This document shows positions 1 to 6,275 of a stretch of DNA of 11,364 nucleotides, in pieces (the first letter of the stretch is position 1; every line of letters starts with the position of its first letter). A program made the translations under genes and the position numbers. The stretch covers positions 1-11,364 of the forward strand of contig JAEDHX010000067.1 of the NCBI GenBank assembly GCA_016296785.1, in the 5' to 3' direction. Below the pieces are notes generated by a model. It searched no databases, was not told where the DNA came from, and saw only the letters and a list, made by a program, of their open reading frames with translations. This DNA is from Coprococcus sp. GTDB lineage: Bacteria > Bacillota > Clostridia > Lachnospirales > Lachnospiraceae.

Positions 1-95
1 ATAGAGCTTCCATTATATCTAACCATTAAAGAGGTTAGTGCCCTGTGCGGCAACGGCATCATTCCTCCGGTTCCAAGCAAGCATACATCCAGCAT
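1..95 (-). CDS. rnz: Ribonuclease Z, N-terminal fragment (cut by window edge)
   Basis: Only the first 31 codons are present; the frame is open to the window edge. The translation begins MLDVCLLGTGGMMPLP and continues with RALTSLMVRYNGSS. This matches the start of ribonuclease Z (tRNase Z), where the LLGTGG stretch opens the metallo-beta-lactamase fold and the following loop leads toward the substrate site. The family cuts the 3' trailer from tRNA precursors in the cytoplasm and needs zinc. The metal-binding HxHxDH motif would lie beyond the window, so activity cannot be judged. The start is the ATG at 93-95, preceded by GGAGGT at 101-106 with 5 nt between them. Another ATG at 98-100 is out of frame. 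The gene follows the small Cys-rich protein by 19 bp and is probably co-transcribed with it. The identification rests on a short but characteristic N-terminus. Confidence 0.82.
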   Translation of the reverse strand, partial: MLDVCLLGTGGMMPLPHRALTSLMVRYNGSS

Positions 96-114
96 TTCAT
101 ACCTCCATATCAAA

Positions 115-330
115 TTACATGAATTCCGTTATATCCTCCGAACAAACAGGAATCACAAATCTCTGTATCATATCATCATAGCATGACTCACATATACAGA
201 ATCTGTGACGTTTACCGTCCTTCTTGGAGAAATATCCCCAATCCTTTGTTACCATAAGCACATCCTCTGTGTATACATTTTTGTCATGCATAATTGTTTT
301 TCCGCAAATATTGCATCTGATTTCTTTCAT
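115..330 (-). CDS. Small Cys-rich, probably zinc-binding protein of unknown function (71 aa)
   Basis: I do not recognise a named family. The 71-residue product starts MKEIRCNICGKTIM and carries CxxC at residues 6-9, then HRFCICESC with cysteines at 45, 47 and 50, plus His15, His42 and Cys63. Two CxxC pairs about 40 residues apart (6/9 and 47/50) suggest a zinc-ribbon or treble-clef fold; this is inference from spacing. The middle has an aromatic stretch, KDWGYFSKKDGK, that looks like a beta-strand pair. No signal peptide or membrane segment is visible, so it should be cytoplasmic. The start is the ATG at 328-330 with AGGAG ending 7 nt upstream. The open frame extends to a TTG at 366, but that TTG has no ribosome binding site. 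It lies between rimI (55 bp upstream) and rnz (19 bp downstream). A DNA-, RNA- or protein-binding role is possible but untested. Confidence 0.72.
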   Translation of the reverse strand: MKEIRCNICGKTIMHDKNVYTEDVLMVTKDWGYFSKKDGKRHRFCICESCYDDMIQRFVIPVCSEDITEFM

Positions 331-366
331 CTCATTACTCCTATAATCTGTACTCTTACTGTTCAA

Positions 367-372
367 ATTATA
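367..372 (-). promoter_or_regulatory. Possible -10 element upstream of the 71-aa protein
   Basis: On the minus strand a perfect TATAAT lies in the rimI to 71-aa-protein gap, about 37 nt before the ATG at 330. At 17 nt spacing the -35 position holds TATAAA, which matches consensus at only three of six bases, so this is weak. It may allow separate expression of the small protein and rnz, or it may be chance in AT-rich DNA. Confidence 0.3.
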
Positions 373-385
373 GCGTTTTTTGTCA

Positions 386-862
386 TTATTTTATACAAGC
401 AATGTTTTCCAGTTTCATTATTACAGCATCCTCCTTTGGGTCTCTGTAATATTCTTTTCTCCTGGATATTTCGGCAAATCCTATTTTTTCATAAAGACTA
501 ATAGCAGTCTCATTTGATTCCCTTACCTCAAGGAAGATATTTTCTCCATCCTTATCGGCACATCTGGTAACCATCTCATCAATCAGACTTCTTCCGATTC
601 CAAGTCGTCTATATGAATCCTTTACAGCAATTCTAAGAAGCTCACAATCCTCGCAAGGTGCTGTATAAATAAGATATCCGACAAGCTCATCTCCTGCCAT
701 TGCTACAAGCACCTCGTCATAGCTCCCATAAATTGATGTGTTTACCATCTGTTCATTCCATGAATTTTTAAAAATCTTTTCACCTAAAGCAACAATATCT
801 AACGACTGTTCCTCATCAGCCTCTCTAATAATTATATTGGGCGCCGCCCCTTGGTCTGCCAT
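386..862 (-). CDS. rimI: RimI-type GNAT N-acetyltransferase (ribosomal protein S18-alanine N-acetyltransferase family)
   Basis: The 158-residue GNAT protein matches the RimI family, whose founding member acetylates the N-terminal alanine of ribosomal protein S18 using acetyl-CoA. Motif A lies at about residues 76-100 and includes the acetyl-CoA pyrophosphate loop RRLGIG (85-90). The stretch LEVRESNETA then LYEKIGF (111-129) holds Glu112 and Tyr124. Their spacing equals that of the catalytic Glu103/Tyr115 pair described for the enterobacterial enzyme. The C-terminal RRKEYYRDPKEDAVIMKL is a RimI hallmark. The ATG at 860-862 lies one base after the tsaB stop codon, so translation is probably coupled; AAAGGAAAAGAAGAG upstream supplies the ribosome binding site. 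The true substrate in Firmicutes is less certain than the family, and it may act on several proteins. Confidence 0.9.
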   Translation of the reverse strand: MADQGAAPNIIIREADEEQSLDIVALGEKIFKNSWNEQMVNTSIYGSYDEVLVAMAGDELVGYLIYTAPCEDCELLRIAVKDSYRRLGIGRSLIDEMVTRCADKDGENIFLEVRESNETAISLYEKIGFAEISRRKEYYRDPKEDAVIMKLENIACIK

Positions 863-863
863 A

Positions 864-1580
864 TTACTCTTCTTTTCCTTTCATCTTTTCTTTCCGCTCT
901 CTTTCTGCCTGAGAAGCTCTAAGGTATATCGGGCTGTGATCATTACCTGATTCATATAATCCGGCCTTATATCTTGCCATGCCGGCAACAGCTACCGAGC
1001 CTGCCCTCTGCTTGTTCATATGAGCGGGTGCAAAACTATACTTTACATTTATATTTTGTTTTATTGTATCTCCAAACGGAACAATTCCGTCACCTAGAAA
1101 TACAACTTCCTGATTCAGCTCATTTATCCTGCAAATAAGCTCATTTATATCAAGCGGAATCTGGTCCATTACTGTTTCAAGTTCATTATTGTCGTCAAAT
1201 CTATATAAGCCTGTATATACCTGATTACGTCTTGCATCCATTATTGGACAGATAAGCTGTCTTGTTCCCCACATATTATAAGCAAGTCCTTCAAGAGTAG
1301 GAACAGAAACTATCGGTATATTCCATGCAAGTGCTAATCCTTTTACTGTAGCAGACCCTATTCTAAGACCTGTAAATGAGCCGGGGCCCGCCGATACAGC
1401 AAGTGCATCAAAGCTATCTTTTTTTGTCTCTGTCATTCTGACAATTTCATCAAGCATCGGTAAAAGTGTCTGTGAATGAGTTTTCTTGTAATTAACCGTA
1501 TATTCTGCTATTAAGTTATCATCAGAAACTATGGCAACAGATGCCACAAGTCCCGAGCTGTCAAATCCTAGTATCTTCAC
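864..1580 (-). CDS. tsaB: tRNA t6A biosynthesis protein TsaB (238 aa)
   Basis: TsaB is an ASKHA-fold pseudo-enzyme that scaffolds TsaD and TsaE during transfer of threonylcarbamoyl to A37 of ANN-decoding tRNAs. The N-terminal ILGFDSSGLVASVAIV is the phosphate-1-like strand pair of the fold. AVSAGPGSFTGLRIG (residues about 61-75) is the family signature, followed by the helix VKGLALAWNIPIVSV. The length of 238 residues is normal. The start chosen is GTG at 1578-1580, giving MKILGFDSS as in homologues, with GAGG ending 6 nt upstream. A TTG at 1595 would add five residues but lies inside the end of tsaE and has no ribosome binding site of its own. The GTG is one base after the tsaE stop, which suggests coupled translation with the partner ATPase. 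The partner tsaD is not in the window. Confidence 0.92.
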   Translation of the reverse strand: MKILGFDSSGLVASVAIVSDDNLIAEYTVNYKKTHSQTLLPMLDEIVRMTETKKDSFDALAVSAGPGSFTGLRIGSATVKGLALAWNIPIVSVPTLEGLAYNMWGTRQLICPIMDARRNQVYTGLYRFDDNNELETVMDQIPLDINELICRINELNQEVVFLGDGIVPFGDTIKQNINVKYSFAPAHMNKQRAGSVAVAGMARYKAGLYESGNDHSPIYLRASQAERERKEKMKGKEE

Positions 1581-1581
1581 A

Positions 1582-2007
1582 CTACACCTCTTCAATAATT
1601 ATTTCCCTATAATCTACGCCCTTATCAAGATTCTTTTTAATCTCTATTCTGGTATGATGCACAGGCAGTATCTCTTCAATAAGATTAGCCCATTCAATCA
1701 GACATACGCCTTCTCCATATACCATATCAGTAAATCCTATTTCGTCCATCTCATCAGGATCGCCGATTCGATAAACATCAAAATGGTAAAAAGGAAGCCT
1801 TCCCGAGTCATATTCTTTTACTATTGTAAATGTAGGACTATTAACCACCTCGCTAATTCCAATTCCATGAGCGAAGCCCTGCGAAATAATCGTTTTTCCT
1901 ACTCCTAAATCTCCATATATGCAATATACCTCGCCGTTCTTCGCCAGTTTTCCGAGCTCCACGCCTATACTAAAGGTATCTTCTTTGCAAAAGCTTTCTT
2001 TTACCAT
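1582..2007 (-). CDS. tsaE: tRNA t6A biosynthesis ATPase TsaE (141 aa)
   Basis: TsaE is a small P-loop ATPase that binds the TsaB-TsaD complex and drives its cycle during t6A formation. The Walker A motif GDLGVGKT is at residues 32-39. SPTFTIVKEY (57-66), the conserved FYHFDVYR (73-80) and the late IEW (104-106) are all family hallmarks. The length of 141 residues is close to the usual 150. The ATG at 2005-2007 is 15 bp after the end of the dCMP deaminase gene. The ribosome binding site is only GGGATGG-like and weaker than its neighbours, so expression may rely on translation coming through from upstream. Together with tsaB and rimI it forms a tight three-gene cluster. Confidence 0.93.
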   Translation of the reverse strand: MVKESFCKEDTFSIGVELGKLAKNGEVYCIYGDLGVGKTIISQGFAHGIGISEVVNSPTFTIVKEYDSGRLPFYHFDVYRIGDPDEMDEIGFTDMVYGEGVCLIEWANLIEEILPVHHTRIEIKKNLDKGVDYREIIIEEV

Positions 2008-2022
2008 ATTGCCATCCCATCT

Positions 2023-2502
2023 TTATACATCAATAACTATTTTTTTGCCCTTTTCTTCAAATGCCCTATAGCTTACTCCGGCCATATCGAACATTCTCTT
2101 TGAGGCAATTGTACTTTCTGTGCTGGCATATTTGTCAGACAAATAAATAACTTCCTTTATGCCGCACTGAATAATTGCCTTAGCACATTCATTGCAAGGA
2201 AAAAGTGTTGAATAAAGGCAGGCATCCTTGAGACTGCCGCCTCTAAAATTAAGTATTGCATTTAATTCTGCATGACAGACATAAAAATACTTATTATCAA
2301 GCGGATTACCTATTTTGCCCCATGGCATAACATCATCCTCACACCCCGATGGCATACCATTATATCCCACAGACAATATCCTATTTGAGCGATCAACGAT
2401 ACATGCTCCTACCTGAGTTGAAGGATCCTTGCTCCTTTCAGCAGAAAGCATTGCTATTCCCATAAAATACTGATCCCAGCTTATATAGTCAGTCCTCTTC
2501 AT
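2023..2502 (-). CDS. dCMP deaminase, ComEB-like (159 aa)
   Basis: This is a zinc-dependent deoxycytidylate deaminase that converts dCMP to dUMP, feeding thymidylate synthesis in the cytoplasm. It belongs to the family that includes B. subtilis ComEB. The zinc and proton-shuttle motif CHAELNAI places His77 and Glu79 in the active site. PCNEC gives the zinc ligands Cys103 and Cys106. The N-terminal part SAERSKDPSTQVGACIV and the GYNGMPSG loop are typical of the deoxycytidylate branch. The start is ATG 2500-2502, with AGGGAG ending 8 nt upstream. The open frame runs 25 codons further up to 2577, but that stretch crosses a GC-rich hairpin and has no family similarity. The gene is not beside comEA or comEC here, so a competence role is not implied. 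It precedes tsaE by 15 bp. Confidence 0.93.
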   Translation of the reverse strand: MKRTDYISWDQYFMGIAMLSAERSKDPSTQVGACIVDRSNRILSVGYNGMPSGCEDDVMPWGKIGNPLDNKYFYVCHAELNAILNFRGGSLKDACLYSTLFPCNECAKAIIQCGIKEVIYLSDKYASTESTIASKRMFDMAGVSYRAFEEKGKKIVIDV

Positions 2503-2539
2503 ATGTATAACTCCCTTCCTTGCCTTATAAATTATCAGA

Positions 2540-2566
2540 TTACGCCGGAGCTTGACCCCGGCGTAA
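2540..2566 (-). terminator. GC-rich hairpin after lysC, probable intrinsic terminator or attenuator
   Basis: A perfect 9-bp inverted repeat, TTACGCCGG paired with CCGGCGTAA, encloses a 9-nt loop that can add further G-U and G-C pairs. It begins 27 nt after the lysC stop and ends 38 nt before the dCMP deaminase start. On the minus strand the tail is TCTGATAATTTATAAGG, which is AT-rich but has no long U-run, so termination may be partial. No convincing separate promoter for the deaminase is visible downstream. Confidence 0.5.
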
Positions 2567-2592
2567 ATGTATGTCATATATGCAAAATGCTA

Positions 2593-3066
2593 TTAGCGCT
2601 CACCTAAAGCGAATTTGTCATGAACTGCATTCATGGCACGCTCTGTGTACTGCTGGTCAATAAGAACAGTAACTCTGATTTCTGATGTTGAAATCATTCT
2701 GATATTAATATTCTCATCGTAAAGAGCCTCAAACATCTTAGCTGCAACACCTGCATTTGACTGCATTCCGGCACCAACAATAGAAATCTTTGCAACATCC
2801 TTATTAACATCCACGCTCTCAAGCTTGCCCATTGTTGACTTAATAAGCTCTGCTGCCTTGTCAGCATTCTCATCACTACATGTAAATGTAATATCCTTTG
2901 TGCCATGTCTTCCTACTGACTGTAAAATCATATCTATATTAATATCATTCTTAGCAAGTGTGTTAAATAACTTAAATGCCACACCTGGTGTATCCTCTAA
3001 ACCTACTACTGCTACTCTTGCTGTATCTGCATCTGCGGCAACTCCGCTAACTAACATTTTCTCCAT
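2593..3066 (-). CDS. lysC: Predicted aspartokinase beta subunit from an internal in-frame start (157 aa)
   Basis: Within lysC an ATG at 3064-3066 (codon 245) is preceded by the perfect Shine-Dalgarno AAGGAGGA at 3074-3081 with a 7-nt spacer. Translation from here yields MEKMLVSGVAADADTARV and onward, exactly the two-ACT-domain regulatory part. In B. subtilis aspartokinase II and in Corynebacterium, a beta subunit of about this size is made from an in-frame internal start of the same gene and pairs with alpha. The position and length here agree with that. Production of the subunit in this organism is inferred, not shown. Confidence 0.75.
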   Translation of the reverse strand: MEKMLVSGVAADADTARVAVVGLEDTPGVAFKLFNTLAKNDINIDMILQSVGRHGTKDITFTCSDENADKAAELIKSTMGKLESVDVNKDVAKISIVGAGMQSNAGVAAKMFEALYDENINIRMISTSEIRVTVLIDQQYTERAMNAVHDKFALGER

Positions 3067-3798
3067 TCCGGTATCCTCCTTAACTATTGTTCCTTCTGAT
3101 GTATTAAGACTAGAACGTACTACAAGCTGTACGCCAAATTTCTTTGCAAGCTCTACTGAACGGTTATGAAGTACACCCGCTCCAAGTGTTGCAAGCTCAA
3201 GCATCTCATCGTATGTTACAACATCCAGCTTTCTAGCTGATGAAACCTTACGCGGATCTGCTGTATATACACCATCAACATCTGTATAAATCTCACATGC
3301 ATCTGCATTAAGTGCTGCTGCAAGAGCAACTGCCGTAGTGTCGGAACCACCACGTCCAAGTGTTGTATAATCATCATATTTGTTAATACCCTGAAAGCCT
3401 GTTACAATAACAATCTTTCTCTGTTCAAGTTCATGTCTGATTCTTTCAACATCAATTCTCTTAAGTCTTGCGTTGCCGTATACCGAGGTTGTATGCATTG
3501 CCACCTGAAAAGCATTCAAAGAAACAGCAGGAACTCTAAGCTTGTTCATTGCCATTGCCATAAGCGAAACTGACATCTGCTCTCCAATTGTAAACAGCAT
3601 ATCCATCTCTCTCTTAGGCGGATTCTCATTTACCTCTTTTGCCATGGTAATAAGTTCATCTGTATACTTACCCATTGCAGAGAGTACAACTACTACATCA
3701 TTTCCTTTCTGCCAATCTTCAATACATCTTTTGGCCACGTTAAAGATTCTTTCGGTATTTCCCACGGAAGTACCACCAAACTTCTTAACTACTAACAT
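2593..3798 (-). CDS. lysC: Aspartokinase, alpha subunit (401 aa)
   Basis: This enzyme phosphorylates L-aspartate with ATP, the first step toward lysine, threonine, methionine and diaminopimelate for the cell wall. The kinase domain starts with VVKKFGGTSVG (KFGG at 6-9), followed by TLGRGGSDTT (about 146-155) and YTDVDGVYTADPR (171-183), which bind aspartate and nucleotide. Two ACT domains follow at about 258-320 and 336-396; in this family they bind the feedback amino acid. The start is ATG 3796-3798, with AGGAGG ending 5 nt upstream. The frame extends to a TTG at 3825, but that would place the ribosome binding site inside the coding region. An internal start at 3066 is described separately. 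hom lies 77 bp upstream. I saw no T-box or lysine riboswitch in that gap, only a poor TTGCAC-N16-TACTAT promoter candidate. The feedback inhibitor, lysine or threonine, cannot be read from sequence alone. Confidence 0.95.
   Translation of the reverse strand: MLVVKKFGGTSVGNTERIFNVAKRCIEDWQKGNDVVVVLSAMGKYTDELITMAKEVNENPPKREMDMLFTIGEQMSVSLMAMAMNKLRVPAVSLNAFQVAMHTTSVYGNARLKRIDVERIRHELEQRKIVIVTGFQGINKYDDYTTLGRGGSDTTAVALAAALNADACEIYTDVDGVYTADPRKVSSARKLDVVTYDEMLELATLGAGVLHNRSVELAKKFGVQLVVRSSLNTSEGTIVKEDTGMEKMLVSGVAADADTARVAVVGLEDTPGVAFKLFNTLAKNDINIDMILQSVGRHGTKDITFTCSDENADKAAELIKSTMGKLESVDVNKDVAKISIVGAGMQSNAGVAAKMFEALYDENINIRMISTSEIRVTVLIDQQYTERAMNAVHDKFALGER
3074..3081 (-). promoter_or_regulatory. 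Internal ribosome binding site for the aspartokinase beta subunit
   Basis: AAGGAGGA on the minus strand is an eight-base match to the 16S rRNA anti-Shine-Dalgarno. It sits 7 nt before the in-frame ATG at 3066, inside the coding sequence where it reads Lys-Glu-Asp. It is at least as strong as the site in front of the gene itself. Confidence 0.75.
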
Positions 3799-3875
3799 CT
3801 CATCCTCCTGATTGCAAATTCGCAAATAGTATGTCTTTATTTTGTAAGTGCAATATATTTATACACGTTTCCAAA

Positions 3876-5090
3876 TTAAAATGCAACTCTAATTGCATTA
3901 TTAACATATTCAAATTTTAATTTATTTGTGCTAAATGCTGCCTCTGTTATCTTGTCAGTAATAAAAGCAAGCTCACCTGTAACCTCAGGGATAGAAATAA
4001 ATTCAACACTACCAAACACAGCCTCAATCTTTTCCTTTATTCCATCACCATTCGGAATTCTGACAAAGAATCGGTTAGTTAATTCATTGAAATCACCCAT
4101 TTCAAGAGGCTCTTTATCCCAAATAGTCATTATATTTGTTCCCATATGCTTAACTGCATCTACTACATCAGATACAACAGCTGATGCCGTAGGAAGCTTT
4201 CCGGCACCTCTTCCATAGAACATTACATCATCAACAACATTTCCATGAACAAGAATGCCGTTAAATACATCATCTATGCCGTATAACGGACTAGACTTTG
4301 GAAGCATCATAGGTGCTACAAATGAGTAAAGCCTGCCATCAATTTTCTCTGTGGTTCCAAGAAGCTTAATTGTTGCACCAAGCTTCTTAGCATAAAGAAA
4401 ATCCTCTGAAGTAATGCTTGTAATTCCTTCTGTATGAACACGTGAGTAATCAAGATGCTTACCATATGCTATTGAAGTTAAAATAGCAATCTTTCTGCAT
4501 GCATCTCCACCCTCTACATCAGCTTCAGGATTACGCTCAGCATAGCCAAGCTCCTGTGCCTGTTTAAGAACTGTGTCATAATCAGCTCCTTCATTAGACA
4601 TCTTTGTAAGTATATAATTTGTAGTACCATTCAAAATTCCTGAAATACCTGTAATGTCATCAGCAGTTATCGAGGAATTGAGTGGTCTTACGATTGGAAT
4701 TCCACCACCGGCTGATGCTTCAAACAGGAAGTTTATATTATTATCCTTGGCAATTTCAAGCAGCTCAGGACCATGTGCAGCAACAAGTTCCTTGTTAGAT
4801 GTTACAACACTCTTACCTGCAAGAAGACACTTCTTTACAAATGTGTACGCAGGCTCAACTCCGCCCATAACCTCTACAACAACCTTAACATCCTCATCAT
4901 TTAATATATCATTAAAATCATGAGTTAAAATCTCTGTTACAGGGTCCCCCGGAAAATCTCTTAAATCAAGAACATACTTGATATTAATTTCCTGTCCGGC
5001 TCTTTTATTTACTATATCATGGTTCGTGTTAATTACTTCGGCAACGCCTGAGCCAACTGTACCATATCCTAATACTGCTATATTTACCAT
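3876..5090 (-). CDS. hom: Homoserine dehydrogenase (404 aa)
   Basis: The enzyme reduces aspartate semialdehyde to homoserine with NAD(P)H, the branch point toward threonine and methionine. The N-terminus VNIAVLGYGTVGSG is the Rossmann GxGxxG loop (Gly8, Gly10, Gly13). SNKELVAAHG contains Lys100. GGDACRKIAILTSIAYG holds the signature Asp196 and Lys200 of the catalytic domain, and YGRGAGKLPTASAVVSD is another conserved block. A C-terminal ACT-like domain (about 339-404) suggests feedback control by an amino acid, usually threonine. The start is ATG 5088-5090, because the longer frame from 5108 begins with an ATG whose next codons, GAGGAG, form the ribosome binding site (GGAGGAG, 9 nt spacer) for the later ATG. 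It follows prfB by 37 bp and precedes lysC, so two enzymes of the aspartate pathway are co-located. No threonine synthase or homoserine kinase gene is in the window. Confidence 0.95.
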   Translation of the reverse strand: MVNIAVLGYGTVGSGVAEVINTNHDIVNKRAGQEINIKYVLDLRDFPGDPVTEILTHDFNDILNDEDVKVVVEVMGGVEPAYTFVKKCLLAGKSVVTSNKELVAAHGPELLEIAKDNNINFLFEASAGGGIPIVRPLNSSITADDITGISGILNGTTNYILTKMSNEGADYDTVLKQAQELGYAERNPEADVEGGDACRKIAILTSIAYGKHLDYSRVHTEGITSITSEDFLYAKKLGATIKLLGTTEKIDGRLYSFVAPMMLPKSSPLYGIDDVFNGILVHGNVVDDVMFYGRGAGKLPTASAVVSDVVDAVKHMGTNIMTIWDKEPLEMGDFNELTNRFFVRIPNGDGIKEKIEAVFGSVEFISIPEVTGELAFITDKITEAAFSTNKLKFEYVNNAIRVAF

Positions 5091-5127
5091 TTGGCTAATC
5101 TCCTCCATCTGTAATAATAATTTAATG

Positions 5128-6238
5128 TTATTCCTTCTTATTGCACCAGCTTAAGTATGCATTGATAAACCGGTCAATATCACCATCTAAGACAGCAGTA
5201 ACATTACTACTTTCTTCATTAGTTCTGTTATCCTTAACAAGTGTATACGGTTGCATAACATATGAACGTATCTGACTTCCAAAACCATTTTCAAGAATCT
5301 CGCCTCTGATATCAGATATCTTATCAAGATTTTCCTGTTTTTTGATAAGATAAAGCTTTGACTTAAGCATTTGCATTGCTTTATCCTTATTCATATGCTG
5401 AGAACGCTCATTCTGGCATTGAACAACAATTCCTGTCGGCAAATGTGTTATTCTTATCGCTGAAGACGTCTTATTAATATGCTGCCCTCCGGCTCCACTT
5501 GATCTATAAGTATCTATACGAAGATCATCATCATTTATCTCTATCTCGAGGTCCTCTTCAATCTCCGGAATTACATCACAAGAAGCAAAAGACGTCTGTC
5601 TCTTACCTGCTGCGTTAAATGGCGATATTCTGACAAGTCTGTGAACACCCTTTTCTGATTTCAGATAACCATATGCATTTACGCCGCTTATCTGAATTGC
5701 AACTGACTTAATTCCTGCCTCATCGCCATCTAAGTAATCGAGCACCTCAACCTTAAAGCCCTTCTTTTCAGCCCATCTGGTATACATTCTGTATAACATG
5801 CTAACCCAGTCGCATGCCTCTGTGCCACCTGCTCCTGCATGAAGTGTCAAAACTGCATCATGATTATCAAACTCATCTGAAAGCAAGAGAGAGATTCTAA
5901 AGCTCTCAAATTCTGAAACAAATGCTTTTAACATTTCATCTATCTCAGGAATAAGACTTTCATCCCCATCCTCTGCAGCAAGCATAATAAGAGTATCTAT
6001 ATCTGAATAATCAGTTTCAAGCTTATTATATCCGTCAACTAAATCCTCCAGTTCCTTGAGTTCCTTAGATACCCTTCTTGACTTGTTTACATCATCCCAG
6101 AATCCGGGCTGTTCCATCTCATAATGAAGCTTTGAAATATTGTCCATGCACAAAGCTATGTCAAAGTGAATCCCTTACTTCCGTTAATGGTTGTTTATAT
6201 GTGTTCAAGGTGTATTTGAACTGATCGAGTTCTATCAT
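5128..6238 (-). CDS. prfB: Peptide chain release factor 2, with programmed +1 frameshift (369 aa)
   Basis: RF2 recognises UGA and UAA and triggers peptide release at the ribosome. Zero-frame translation from ATG 6236-6238 reads MIELDQFKYTLNTYKQPLTE then VRDSL and hits TGA at 6161-6163. Slipping +1 on CTT-TGA-C continues as DIALCMDNISK and the rest of RF2, 369 residues in all. With this joining the stop-recognition SPF motif falls at 205-207 and the catalytic GGQ at 250-252, the same numbers as in E. coli RF2, which supports the assembled reading. An uninterrupted open frame starts only at a TTG at 6153 and lacks the first 28 residues. GAGGTGA, 7 nt before the ATG, is a strong ribosome binding site. 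The gene follows secA by 37 bp, a common order in Firmicutes. The frameshift implies autoregulation: scarce RF2 favours frameshifting and so more RF2. Confidence 0.96.
6160..6175 (-). other. prfB +1 programmed frameshift site
   Basis: The minus-strand sequence AGGGATTCACTTTGAC contains the canonical slip codon CTT (6164-6166), the in-frame TGA (6161-6163) and a C after it, the poor termination context seen at RF2 sites. AGGGA upstream acts as the internal Shine-Dalgarno-like stimulator, though at 4 nt from CTT it is a shorter match and slightly further away than the AGGGGG (3 nt) of E. coli. The site lies after codon 25, the usual place. Confidence 0.95.
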
Positions 6239-6275
6239 TAACTACTCACCTCTTTATATCGTATTATAGATATTA

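Noticed and set aside
205..501. Open frame on the plus strand, 98 codons
   Set aside because: It overlaps the 71-residue gene and the end of rimI in antisense, has no ribosome binding site and shows no recognisable protein pattern.
1531..1908. Open frame on the plus strand, 125 codons
   Set aside because: Antisense to tsaE and tsaB, whose family motifs are clear; the translation is low-complexity and resembles nothing.
3799..3875. Separate promoter or riboswitch before lysC
   Set aside because: The best promoter candidate, TTGCAC-N16-TACTAT, is poor, and 77 bp is too short for a lysine riboswitch or T-box. A TTGC/GCAA inverted repeat there has only four pairs.
6161..6163. In-frame stop in prfB read as a pseudogene
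   Set aside because: The stop is exactly the conserved CUU-UGA-C frameshift site, and both sides encode intact RF2 sequence.
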